A model generated the notes under the pieces. It saw only the letters and a program-made list of their open reading frames with translations. It searched no databases and was not told where the DNA came from. A DNA stretch of 9,315 bases from Myxococcales bacterium (GTDB lineage: Bacteria; Myxococcota_A; Polyangia; Polyangiales; Houyiibacteriaceae), in assembly GCA_013002645.1 (NCBI GenBank), contig JABDJF010000689.1, positions 1 through 9,315 on the forward strand, written 5' to 3'. The translations under genes and the position numbers were made by a program. Shown here in pieces: positions 1 to 7,083 of this stretch (position 1 is its first letter; every line of letters starts with the position of its first letter).

Positions 1-537
1 CTCGGCGCCAACCGCGGCTGCTGGGAATCGTTCAGGGCGGTCTATGAGTGCAAGGTCCCCGTCATCACTGGCGTGCACGGCTACTGCGTCGGTGGCGGCA
101 TCGGCTTGGCCGGCAACTCCGATATCCTGATCGCCGCCAAGGGCACCAAGTTCTCCTTGCCCGAGGTCGACCGGGGTGCGCTTGGGGCAGCGACGCACCT
201 CGCTCGTCTCGTCCCCCCGCTCAAGATGCGGGCAATGGTCCTCACCTGTGAGCCCGCAACGGCCGAGGAGCTCCACAACTGGGGTTCGGTTTACGCCCTG
301 GTCGATGCTGACCAGCTCGCCGACAAGGCGAGAGAAGTTGCACGCACCTTCGCCAAAAAGATCCCGCACGTCGTGCGCGTGGCGAAGGAGTGTCTCAACA
401 ACATCGATCCCGTGGACGTGAATCGTTCGTACCGGTTCGAGCAGGGTTTCACATTCGAGCTCAACTTGGCGGGTGTGGCCGACGAGGCGCGAGACGCATT
501 CGTAGACAAGCCCGACCCCGACCCCGACAAGAAGTGA
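1..537 (+). CDS. echA20: Ring-D hydrolase of the EchA20 type (crotonase superfamily), 5' partial
   Basis: The frame is open from base 1 to the TGA at 535-537, giving 178 residues. The family is about 250 long, so roughly the first 70 residues lie upstream. The crotonase core is clear: VHGYCVGGGIGLAGNSDI (residues 25-42 of this fragment) supplies an oxyanion-hole glycine stretch, and FSLPEV (51-56) matches the second active-site segment. In enoyl-CoA hydratase two Glu act (GGGCEL and QPE in the rat enzyme). Here the first is Gly35 and only the second, Glu55, remains, so a simple hydratase is unlikely. In Mycobacterium tuberculosis EchA20 is known to hydrolyse ring D of a steroid-derived indanone-carboxyl-CoA. 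The assignment rests on this core plus the following ipdA-ipdB-ipdC, the same order as Rv3550-Rv3553. The fragment ends in an acidic then basic DPDPDPDKK tail. Another crotonase role is possible but less likely in this context. Confidence 0.85.
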   Translation, partial: LGANRGCWESFRAVYECKVPVITGVHGYCVGGGIGLAGNSDILIAAKGTKFSLPEVDRGALGAATHLARLVPPLKMRAMVLTCEPATAEELHNWGSVYALVDADQLADKAREVARTFAKKIPHVVRVAKECLNNIDPVDVNRSYRFEQGFTFELNLAGVADEARDAFVDKPDPDPDKK

Positions 538-540
538 GGT
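535..540 (+). promoter_or_regulatory. Ribosome binding site of ipdA
   Basis: TGAGGT overlaps the stop codon of the upstream crotonase gene and lies 6 bases before the GTG at 547. This favours the GTG over the in-frame ATG at 562 and implies translational coupling. Confidence 0.6.
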
Positions 541-546
541 AGCTTC

Positions 547-1392
547 GTGAAGGACAAACGCATGACGGTGGAGGAAGCCGTCGCCGAGGTCACTGATGGA
601 ATGACCATCGGGATCGGGGGCTGGGGCTCGCGGCGCAAGCCGATGGCCTTGGTCCGAGCGCTGGTTCGCAGAGGTGTGAGGGATCTGACGGTCGTTTCAT
701 ATGGCGGTCCCGACATCGGGATCCTCTGTGCGACGGGACAGCTCAAGAAGGCCGTGTATGGATTCGTGTCCCTGGACTCGATACCGCTCGAGCCGCATTT
801 CCGAAAAGCACGGCAGAACGGGGCACTCGAGGCAGTCGAGCTCGACGAGGGTATGTTCCTTCTCGGACTCCGGGCGGCAGCACAGCGGCTGCCGTTCTTG
901 CCGACGCGGGCAGGGCTGGGCTCAGACGTTCTGAAGATCAATCCACACCTCAAAACGGTGAAGTCGCCCTACGAAGACGGGGAAGAGCTGGTCGCCGTAC
1001 CTGCGCTCAACGTCGACGTCGCCTTCATTCACATGAATCGCGCGGACGCCTCGGGGAACGGACAGACCCTCGGCCGCGACCCTTACTTCGACAACCTCTT
1101 TTGTATGGCCGCCAAGAAGGCTTACATGAGCTGCGAGAAGATCGTATCCACGGACGAGCTCGTCAACGGCGGTCCGCTCCAGAGCCTGCTGATCAATCGC
1201 ATGATGGTGAGCGGTGTGGTCGAGGCCCCCGGCGGCGCGCATTTCACCGAATGCCACCCGGACTATCCGCGTGATGAGAAGCTCCAGCGCGAGTACGCGG
1301 CGACAGCCAAGGACGAAAACGCGTGGAAGGCGTTTCGAGCGAAGTATCTCGACGTGACCGAGGCCGACTACCAGAACGCGGTGTCGCCATGA
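547..1392 (+). CDS. ipdA: Steroid ring-C hydrolase alpha subunit IpdA (CoA-transferase family)
   Basis: This 281-residue protein has the family I CoA-transferase alpha fold: a MTIGIGGWGSRRKPMA segment (19-34), SYGGPDIGIL (51-60), and RLPFLPTRAGLGSD (114-127). With IpdB it forms a cytosolic heteromer. In Mycobacterium and Rhodococcus this opens the last steroid ring of COCHEA-CoA by hydrolysis to give a methyl-oxo-octanedioyl-CoA, rather than transferring CoA. The essential glutamate reported as Glu105 in the M. tuberculosis protein probably corresponds to Glu101 in LDEGM here; this is from memory of the family, not an alignment. The GTG start at 547 is chosen for its GAGGT site; ATG 562 is the alternative. 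The TGA overlaps the ATG of ipdB as ATGA, so the subunits are coupled. A conventional 3-oxoacid CoA-transferase is the alternative, disfavoured by the neighbours and by the GWGSRRKPM segment. Confidence 0.88.
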   Translation: MKDKRMTVEEAVAEVTDGMTIGIGGWGSRRKPMALVRALVRRGVRDLTVVSYGGPDIGILCATGQLKKAVYGFVSLDSIPLEPHFRKARQNGALEAVELDEGMFLLGLRAAAQRLPFLPTRAGLGSDVLKINPHLKTVKSPYEDGEELVAVPALNVDVAFIHMNRADASGNGQTLGRDPYFDNLFCMAAKKAYMSCEKIVSTDELVNGGPLQSLLINRMMVSGVVEAPGGAHFTECHPDYPRDEKLQREYAATAKDENAWKAFRAKYLDVTEADYQNAVSP

Positions 1393-2153
1393 GTCGCGAC
1401 GAAGCAACGCGCGCCGACGTCTGCGCGCTTGCCATCGCAGAATGCTTTCGCGGCGATGGTGAGATCATGGTCAGCGCGATGGGCACGAGCCCGAGCCTCG
1501 GTGCCCGTTTGGCGAAGTCGACATTCGAGCCGGACTTGCTGATGACCGACGGCTTCAATTTGTTGCTCCGCAAGCCGCTGCCGCTCGGGGTCGCGCCAAG
1601 CGATCACGATGTCGAGGGCTGGATGCCATTTGGAACGGTGTTCGAAACGCTCTGGTGGGGACGCCGTCACGTCATGATGGGCGCATCTCAGATCGATCGG
1701 TTCGGCAACCAGAATATCGCCTGCATCGGTCGCTGGGAACAACCCAAAGCGCAGCTTCTGGGCGTGCGAGGAGCGCCCGGTAATACGATCAACCACGTAA
1801 CCAGCTACTGGGTTCCCAATCACAACGCGCGCGCGCTCGTGGCAAAGGTCGACATGGTGAGCGGGGTCGGGTACGACCGCGCGGCTGCCCTCGGTCCCGA
1901 GACGAGCCGCTTTCACGAGATTCGGCGCGTCGTGAGCAATCTCGGCGTGTTCGACTTCAACACCCCCGACCACCGCATGCGCGTGGTGTCGCTGCATCCC
2001 GGCGTGGAGCTGCAGCAGGTCATCGACAACACCGGTTTCGAGCTGGCGGTTCCCGATGGGCTGGACACGACCCCAGTCCCGACCCCAGAACAGCTTGGCA
2101 TCTTGCGCGAGCTCGATCCCCAAGGTTACGCCCAGAAAGAAGTCGCAACATGA
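1389..2153 (+). CDS. ipdB: Steroid ring-C hydrolase beta subunit IpdB (CoA-transferase family)
   Basis: The protein is 254 residues, close to the roughly 250 of mycobacterial IpdB, and begins at the ATG that overlaps the ipdA stop (ATGA). CoA-transferase beta-subunit signatures are visible: MGASQIDRFGNQNI (97-110) and LLGVRGAPGN (123-132), where the GAPGN loop lines the acyl-CoA site. It partners IpdA to hydrolyse ring C of the steroid remnant. No strong Shine-Dalgarno sequence precedes the ATG, so translation is probably coupled to ipdA. The in-frame ATG at 1323 would add 22 residues inside ipdA and is not preferred. Its own stop overlaps the ATG of the next gene, again as ATGA. Confidence 0.87.
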   Translation: MSRDEATRADVCALAIAECFRGDGEIMVSAMGTSPSLGARLAKSTFEPDLLMTDGFNLLLRKPLPLGVAPSDHDVEGWMPFGTVFETLWWGRRHVMMGASQIDRFGNQNIACIGRWEQPKAQLLGVRGAPGNTINHVTSYWVPNHNARALVAKVDMVSGVGYDRAAALGPETSRFHEIRRVVSNLGVFDFNTPDHRMRVVSLHPGVELQQVIDNTGFELAVPDGLDTTPVPTPEQLGILRELDPQGYAQKEVAT

Positions 2154-3532
2154 GCGCTCAAAAGAGGACGACGAAGCGGCCGGCAAAGAAGCGGACGTCC
2201 ACCGCGCCCAAAACGAAGGCCAAGCGCACGACCAAACCTCCGGCAAAGAAGCGGTCCTCGGCGGCGCCCAAGGCCAAGCGTACGACGAAGGTTCCGGCCA
2301 GGTCTGCAACGCCCAAGCCCGGGCGCACCAAAAAGGCGACGCCGAAGAAGCGGGCCTCCGTATCCTCCAAAGCGAAGCCCAAAACCAGGGCGCGCAAGAG
2401 CAAACCTCCTGTTCGGGTCACTGCCGTGGAGGCCCCGGCGCCCAAGAAGGCGAAGGGAGCCAAGAAGGCCAAGAGGACCAAGCCCGCTCTCCACACCCCC
2501 ATCTGTGACCTGTTCGACATCGAGTACCCGATCATACAGACCGGGATGGGCTGGGTGTCGGGCGCAAGCCTCACCGCCGCCACCAGCCAGGCCGGTGGTC
2601 TCGGTATTCTGGCTGCCGCGACCATGACGTTTCGGGAGCTCCAGGAGGCGATTGCAAAGGTCAAGAGCCGGACCGACAAGCCTTTCGGCGTCAACATGCG
2701 CGCCGATCAGTCCGACATCATGAAGCGCGTCGAGCTTCTCATCCACGAAAAGGTCAACGTTGCCAGCTTCGCGCAGGCGCCCGGAGAGCGCGTCATCAAG
2801 ACCTTCAAGGACGCCGGAGTGCTGACGATGCCGACGATTGGCGCTCGGCGCCACGCGGAGAAAGTGCAAGCCTGGGGCGTCGATGCAGTCATCGCTCAGG
2901 GGCAGGAGGGCGGCGGCCACACCGGGCAGGTCCCGACTTCGATTCTCATTCCAGACGTGTCGGCCGCGGTCGACATTCCCGTCGTTGCCGCAGGTGGTTT
3001 CCGCGATGGACGTGGGCTGGTCGCCGCCTTGGCGCTCGGGGGCGCGGGCATCGCGATGGGAACGCGGTTCCTGCTGACGAAGGAGAGCCAGGTCCCCGAT
3101 CACGTCAAGCAGATCTATCTCGACACCAAGGCAAACGGCACGGTGGTCACCAAGGCGGTCGACGGCTATCCCCAGCGCGTCATCCGGACTCTGCTCATCG
3201 ACCAGCTCGAGAAGGCCAACCCGCTCACCCGCTTCCCGCGAGCCGCGCTCAATGCCCTGTCACTCATGAAGGTCACCGGCACCTCCCTTCCCGAGCTGAT
3301 CGAAGAAGGTCTCGCAATGAAGCAGAATCAGGAGCTCACCTGGGCGCAGCTTGCCATGGCGGCGAATGCCCCGATGCTGACCAAGGCCTCGATCGTCGAT
3401 GGGCGCGTCGAGGCTGGCATCTTGCCGACCGGTCAGGTCACCGGCGTGATCGACGAAATCCCCGCCGTAGCCGAGCTCGTTCAACGAATCATGGCGGAGG
3501 CCGAAGCAATGCTCGAACGTTTGGGCGCCTGA
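2150..3532 (+). CDS. ipdC: IpdC-type FMN flavoprotein with a histone-H1-like N-terminal extension
   Basis: This 460-residue protein has two parts. Residues about 116-460 are a nitronate monooxygenase/IpdC-type TIM barrel: HTPICDLFDIEYPIIQTGMGW at the start, AQGQEGGGHTG (249-259) with the conserved His257, and AAGGFRDGRG plus AMGTRFLLT (280-309) for FMN phosphate binding. In M. tuberculosis IpdC performs the redox step on the hydroxylated indanone-carboxyl-CoA that prepares it for EchA20. Residues 1-111 are an added tail with about 30 Lys and 13 Arg against one acidic residue, in Lys/Arg/Thr/Pro/Ala repeats that resemble histone H1 or the tails of some bacterial HU proteins. Mycobacterial IpdC is about 355 residues and lacks this. 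The ATG overlaps the ipdB stop, supporting the long form. A GTG at 2426 would give about 368 residues but has no visible ribosome site. Core function is well supported; tail function is unknown. Confidence 0.85.
   Translation: MSAQKRTTKRPAKKRTSTAPKTKAKRTTKPPAKKRSSAAPKAKRTTKVPARSATPKPGRTKKATPKKRASVSSKAKPKTRARKSKPPVRVTAVEAPAPKKAKGAKKAKRTKPALHTPICDLFDIEYPIIQTGMGWVSGASLTAATSQAGGLGILAAATMTFRELQEAIAKVKSRTDKPFGVNMRADQSDIMKRVELLIHEKVNVASFAQAPGERVIKTFKDAGVLTMPTIGARRHAEKVQAWGVDAVIAQGQEGGGHTGQVPTSILIPDVSAAVDIPVVAAGGFRDGRGLVAALALGGAGIAMGTRFLLTKESQVPDHVKQIYLDTKANGTVVTKAVDGYPQRVIRTLLIDQLEKANPLTRFPRAALNALSLMKVTGTSLPELIEEGLAMKQNQELTWAQLAMAANAPMLTKASIVDGRVEAGILPTGQVTGVIDEIPAVAELVQRIMAEAEAMLERLGA
2162..2482 (+). 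repeat. Lys/Arg/Pro/Ala-rich repeats encoding the basic tail of IpdC
   Basis: The segment KRTTK recurs at residues 5-9, 25-29 and 43-47 (bases 2162, 2222, 2276), each followed by xPA. The first two copies continue as KKR[TS]S[TA]AP. The period is 18-20 residues. At DNA level the string CCGGCAAAGAAGCGG is repeated exactly in the first two units. Later parts are looser (TPKKRAS, KKAKGAKKAKRTK). Codons keep the G/C-rich third positions of the neighbours, and no stop interrupts the frame, which supports real coding and in-place repeat expansion. Confidence 0.75.
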
Positions 3533-3541
3533 GCTGCAGCG

Positions 3542-4702
3542 ATGGATCTCAGCTTCACCGATTCAGAGAACGTTTTCCGCGACGAGTGCCGGTCGTGGCT
3601 CGAAGCCAACGTGCCTCCCCGGGCGCTTCCGTCGGGAGACACCAAAGAAGGTTTCTCACTTCACCTCCGATGGGAGCACAAGCTCTTCGACGCAGGATGG
3701 GCGGCGGTCTCGTGGCCGAAAGAGTACGGCGGGCGGGAGGCCACCCTCTTCGAGTGGTTGATTTTCGAAGAGGAATACTACCGTGTCGGCGCGCCGAGCC
3801 GAGTCACCCAAAACGGCATCTTTCTTCTGGCACCGACCTTGTTCGAGTTTGGTACGGACGAACAAAAAGACCGAATTCTTCGCCCGATGGCGCGCGGTGA
3901 CGTCACTTGGGGCCAGGCCTGGTCGGAGCCAAACGCTGGCAGCGATCTGGCTTCGCTGAAGAGCACAGCGCGCCGAGTCGACGGCGGCTGGCGTCTGACC
4001 GGCCAGAAAACTTGGTCCACCCGTGCCGCGTTCTGCGACATGGCCTACGGCCTCTTCCGCACGGACCCCGAACAGACGCGTCATCGTGGGCTGACCTATT
4101 TCATGTTTCCACTCCACTCGGAGGGAGTCACGGTGCGTGGCGTCGATCGCCTCGACGGCGACGAGGGCTTTGCTGAAATCTTTCTCGACGATGTATTCGT
4201 GCCCGACGACGAGATCCTCGGCGGCGTCAATCAAGGTTGGAAGGTCGCGATGGCGACGACGAGCTCGGAGCGAGGCCTGAGCCTTCGCAGCCCAGGCCGA
4301 TTCATGGCCACAGCATCGCGTTTGATCGATCTCTATCATCGGTTCCGCGACCGCTCCGATCCGGTCCTTCGTGATCGGGTGATTCAGGCTTGGATGGACG
4401 CGCAGGTCTACCGGTGGTTTACTTTTCAGACGGTCACTCGCATGAGCAACGGCGAAGAGATCGGTCCCGACTCCAGCGTGAACAAGGTGTTTTGGTCGGA
4501 GATGGACGTGCGAACGCACGAAACCGCGCTTGCGATCATCGGCGATGCGCTCGAGCTCGACGAAGGCTCGCCAAGCGCAGTCGATGCGGGGGATTGGATC
4601 AAGGGCTTTCAATTCGCGCTCGCCGGGCCGATCTATGCGGGCACCAACGAGATCCAGCGCAACATCATCGCGGAGCGTGTCCTCGGCCTCCCGCGGAAGT
4701 AA
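3542..4702 (+). CDS. Acyl-CoA dehydrogenase, long catalytic subunit of a FadE heteromer
   Basis: This is a full-length acyl-CoA dehydrogenase of 386 residues. The N-terminal helical domain opens with MDLSFTDSENVFRDE; the middle beta domain carries WGQAWSEPNAGSDLASL (123-139) and TGQKTWST (153-160); the C-terminal domain ends with GPIYAGTNEIQRNIIAERV (362-380). At the position of the catalytic Glu of medium-chain enzymes (YEGT) there is Ala366 (YAGT). Glu243 in SSERG sits where isovaleryl-type enzymes and mycobacterial ChsE4 keep their base, so it is the likely catalytic residue. The next gene is a short partner 4 bases downstream, the arrangement of steroid-specific alpha2beta2 FadE complexes such as FadE31-FadE32. 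The likely substrate is methyl-oxo-octanedioyl-CoA from ring-C opening; this is inference from context. The ATG lies 9 bases after the ipdC stop, with no clear ribosome site. Confidence 0.86.
   Translation: MDLSFTDSENVFRDECRSWLEANVPPRALPSGDTKEGFSLHLRWEHKLFDAGWAAVSWPKEYGGREATLFEWLIFEEEYYRVGAPSRVTQNGIFLLAPTLFEFGTDEQKDRILRPMARGDVTWGQAWSEPNAGSDLASLKSTARRVDGGWRLTGQKTWSTRAAFCDMAYGLFRTDPEQTRHRGLTYFMFPLHSEGVTVRGVDRLDGDEGFAEIFLDDVFVPDDEILGGVNQGWKVAMATTSSERGLSLRSPGRFMATASRLIDLYHRFRDRSDPVLRDRVIQAWMDAQVYRWFTFQTVTRMSNGEEIGPDSSVNKVFWSEMDVRTHETALAIIGDALELDEGSPSAVDAGDWIKGFQFALAGPIYAGTNEIQRNIIAERVLGLPRK
4695..4699 (+). promoter_or_regulatory. Ribosome binding site deciding the start of the short FadE subunit
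   Basis: GGAAG lies 7 bases before ATG 4707, inside the last codons of the preceding gene. It supports the 337-residue product over a longer form. Confidence 0.55.
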
Positions 4703-4706
4703 CGTC

Positions 4707-5720
4707 ATGCGTTTTGCCTTCACCGACGACCAAAAAATGCTTCGAGATACCGTTCGCGAGGTTCTGCAGCGCGAGTGTGCGCCCGAGATTGTACGCGCCG
4801 TCTGGGAGGGGCGGGCCGACGGAGCACGCACCGCATGGAATACGCTTGCAGAGACGGGCGTGATTGGGATGACGGCGTCCGAAGAGTTTGGCGGCATGGG
4901 CATGAGCGAGCTCGACCTCCTGCTTCCCCTCGAAGAAACCGGCTACGCGGCCATGCCAGGTCCGATCGTCGATACCGTGGCGGTTGGAATTCCGTTGCTC
5001 GAGGCGGCGGGCACCGATGCGCAAAAGGAGCGCTGGCTCGGCCCCGCCGCGGCCGGTGAGGTGCGTATCGCGGTCTCGTTTGAAGGCCGAGGGATCGTGC
5101 CGCACGCCGCCTCGGCCGACGTCTTGATCGCGGATCGAGCCGGTGCGGCATACTGCGTTCCCATCGACGAGGCCTCCGTTCATCCGGAGCGATCGGTCGA
5201 TCGCGCACGCGAGCTCGGGAGCGTGTCCTTCGAGCCAGCCCCAAGCCACCGGATGCGTGAAGACGTCGGCACGCTCGGTCTCTTTGCGCTTGGCCGGGAG
5301 CGGGCCGCCCTTGCTACGGCGGCGCAACTCGTCGGGCTATCCCGCCGTATGCTCGACATGGCGGTGCTGTACGCCAAGGATCGCGAGCAGTTCGGCAAGC
5401 CCATCGGTGCGCAACAGGCGATCAAGCATCGGCTCGCGAACGCGCTCATCGAGCAAGAGTTTGCGCGGCCGACCGTGTATCGTGCCGGCTGGTCGATGGC
5501 GACCTCTGCCCGCGACGCCGAGGTCGATGTCTCTCTCGCGAAGATCTATGCAGGCCAGGCTGCAAATTTCGTGGCCAAAGCAGCCCTGCAGGTACACGGT
5601 GCGATCGGGTATACGATCGAATGTGACCTGCATATGTGGATGAAACGCGCGTGGGCGCTCGCCGCCGCACACGGCGACTCGGCCTTCCACCGGGAGCGGA
5701 TTGGCCGCCACATTCTTTGA
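4707..5720 (+). CDS. Acyl-CoA dehydrogenase, short partner subunit of a FadE heteromer
   Basis: The protein is 337 residues, starting at ATG 4707 (MRFAFTDDQKMLRD). GGAAG at 4695-4699 lies 7 bases upstream. An in-frame ATG at 4530 is rejected because it would read 177 bases deep into the previous gene. The C-terminal FAD-domain motif YAKDREQFGKPIGAQQAIKH (222-241) and QVHGAIGYTIECDLHMW (295-311) are typical. The GSDL-type flavin segment of the partner is poorly conserved (VSFEGRG, 123-129). The usual catalytic position in the C-terminal region reads HMWMKRA, with no Glu. The isovaleryl-type position appears to be Ala200, although Glu198 is nearby. In known steroid FadE complexes the short subunit contributes to FAD binding but not the catalytic base, and this matches. 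It probably forms an alpha2beta2 enzyme with the preceding gene. Lengths fit FadE32 or FadE33. Confidence 0.85.
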   Translation: MRFAFTDDQKMLRDTVREVLQRECAPEIVRAVWEGRADGARTAWNTLAETGVIGMTASEEFGGMGMSELDLLLPLEETGYAAMPGPIVDTVAVGIPLLEAAGTDAQKERWLGPAAAGEVRIAVSFEGRGIVPHAASADVLIADRAGAAYCVPIDEASVHPERSVDRARELGSVSFEPAPSHRMREDVGTLGLFALGRERAALATAAQLVGLSRRMLDMAVLYAKDREQFGKPIGAQQAIKHRLANALIEQEFARPTVYRAGWSMATSARDAEVDVSLAKIYAGQAANFVAKAALQVHGAIGYTIECDLHMWMKRAWALAAAHGDSAFHRERIGRHIL

Positions 5721-5737
5721 TGTCACGGAACAGCGCC

Positions 5738-5766
5738 TTGCGGGCGAGTTCGACACCCTCTAAAAA
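5738..5766 (+). promoter_or_regulatory. Weak candidate promoter for the thiolase gene
   Basis: TTGCGG (5738-5743) and TAAAAA (5761-5766) are 17 bases apart in the only gap of the upstream gene run. They match 3 of 6 and 4 of 6 consensus positions, so this may be chance. The 67-base gap is short enough for simple read-through. Confidence 0.25.
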
Positions 5767-5787
5767 CACCGTAATAGCGAGGATCAA

Positions 5788-6942
5788 ATGCCTGAAGCAT
5801 ACATCGTTGAAGCAGTTCGTTCGCCCGTCGGAAGAAAGAAGGGCGGCCTCAGCAAAGTCCACTCCGCCGACCTTGGCGCGCACGCGATCAAGGGCCTGGT
5901 TGAGCGCACGGGGATCGACCCGGGCGTGGTCGACGACGTCGTCTTCGGCTGTGTGGACTCGGTTGCGACCCAGGCGGGCGACATTGCTCGCACCTGCTGG
6001 TTGGCCGCCGGCTACCCGGAGCACGTCCCCGGCGTGACCGTCGATCGACAGTGCGGGTCCTCACAGCAGGCGGTCCACTTCGCCGCACAGGGCGTGATGA
6101 GCGGTACCCAGGACGTCGTCGTCGCCGGCGGCGTTCAAAACATGACCATGATTCCGATCGGCGCGTCGATGATAGTCGGCAAGGAATTGGGAATCCCGGA
6201 CCCATTTTCCACCTCCGTCGGCTGGACCGAGCGCTATGGCGACAGGCCGGTCAATCAGTTCTACGGCGCCGAAATGATCGCCAAGGATTGGGACCTTTCG
6301 CGGGAAGAGCTCGAGAAGTACGCCCTCGAAAGCCACCGACGCGCGCTTCAGGCTCAAAAGGAAGGCCGTTTCGATCGCGAGATCATTCCATTTGGCGAAG
6401 TCGCGGCCGATGAGGGGCCTCGTCCCGACACGACGCTCGAGAAAATGGCAGCGCTTCCTATCCTCATGGAAGGCGGACGGCTCACCGCTGCGGTGGCGAG
6501 TCAGATTTCCGATGGCTCCGCAGCGCTTCTGGTCGTTTCGGAGAAGGCCCTGAATGACCACAAGCTCACACCGCGGGCTCGCATTCACCACTTGAGCGTA
6601 CGGGGGGAGGACCCGATTCGCATGCTGTCGGCTCCGATACCCGCGACCCGCTACGCCCTCGAGAAGTCGGGCATGAGCCTCGATGACATCGACCTGATCG
6701 AGATCAACGAAGCGTTTGCACCTGTGGTTTGTGCTTGGGCCAAGGAGCTCGATGTCGACCTCGCAAAGGTGAACGTGAACGGCGGCGCCATCGCCCTCGG
6801 TCATCCGTTGGGCGCAACAGGCGCCAAGCTCATGACGACCCTTTTGCATGAGCTCGAGCGCACGGGCGGCCGCTACGGGCTCCAAACGATGTGCGAGGGC
6901 GGCGGCCAGGCCAACGTCACCATCATCGAGCGGCTGGGCTGA
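5788..6942 (+). CDS. fadA6: Acetyl-CoA acetyltransferase / 3-ketoacyl-CoA thiolase of the FadA6 type
   Basis: This is a complete thiolase of 384 residues. The catalytic set is intact: nucleophile Cys89 in VDRQCGSSQQ, Asn307 in INEAF, His339 in GGAIALGHPLGATGAK, and Cys369 in TMCEGGGQANV. It cleaves 3-oxoacyl-CoA with CoA to release acetyl-CoA in the cytosol. In M. tuberculosis FadA6 (Rv3556c) lies beside ipdABC and is assigned to beta-oxidation of the open-chain product of steroid ring cleavage; the context here is the same. The segment usually read as TAGNxSQxSDG in thiolases is TAAVASQISDG (233-243), a small divergence near the substrate pocket. The ATG is preceded by GCGAGGA at 5777-5783. 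A generic biosynthetic or fatty-acid thiolase cannot be excluded from sequence alone. Confidence 0.88.
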   Translation: MPEAYIVEAVRSPVGRKKGGLSKVHSADLGAHAIKGLVERTGIDPGVVDDVVFGCVDSVATQAGDIARTCWLAAGYPEHVPGVTVDRQCGSSQQAVHFAAQGVMSGTQDVVVAGGVQNMTMIPIGASMIVGKELGIPDPFSTSVGWTERYGDRPVNQFYGAEMIAKDWDLSREELEKYALESHRRALQAQKEGRFDREIIPFGEVAADEGPRPDTTLEKMAALPILMEGGRLTAAVASQISDGSAALLVVSEKALNDHKLTPRARIHHLSVRGEDPIRMLSAPIPATRYALEKSGMSLDDIDLIEINEAFAPVVCAWAKELDVDLAKVNVNGGAIALGHPLGATGAKLMTTLLHELERTGGRYGLQTMCEGGGQANVTIIERLG

Positions 6943-6956
6943 GGTCGGCTGGCTCC

Positions 6957-6980
6957 TCAGTTGGTGACTGAAACGGTTTT
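6957..6980 (+). terminator. Possible weak terminator after the thiolase gene
   Basis: TCAGT (6957-6961) and ACTGA (6967-6971) pair around TGGTG, followed a few bases later by TTTT (6977-6980). The stem is only 5 bp and the T run short, so this is a tentative call at the likely end of the ring C/D operon. The rest of 6943-7083 shows nothing clear. Confidence 0.2.
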
Positions 6981-7083
6981 CGTCTCTCGAGCCGGCGATG
7001 CAGTCTGTGATGTGCCGTACAGGACTCTGTGACTTTGTCGACATGCGCTGAGCGGCTCGGCATCATGGAAGTCCAGGTTGCGC

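Noticed and set aside
2056..2508. A 150-codon Gln/Glu/Gly/Ala-rich frame on the + strand
   Set aside because: It is an out-of-frame reading of the ipdB end and the repetitive IpdC tail; the low complexity comes from the repeats.
4530..4706. A longer N-terminus for the short acyl-CoA dehydrogenase
   Set aside because: It would overlap the preceding gene by over 170 bases; the family start MRFAFTDDQ is at 4707 with a ribosome site.
3656..4903. A 415-codon open frame on the - strand
   Set aside because: It is antisense to the two well-supported acyl-CoA dehydrogenases, shows no recognisable motif, and is the kind of frame expected opposite high-GC genes.
5721..5787. A KstR2-type operator in front of the thiolase gene
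   Set aside because: No AnCAAGnnCTTGnT-like sequence, as I recall that motif, is visible here or in the other gaps.
5446..6024. A - strand frame reading through the thiolase upstream gap
   Set aside because: It is mostly antisense to the two flanking genes and shows no family motif.
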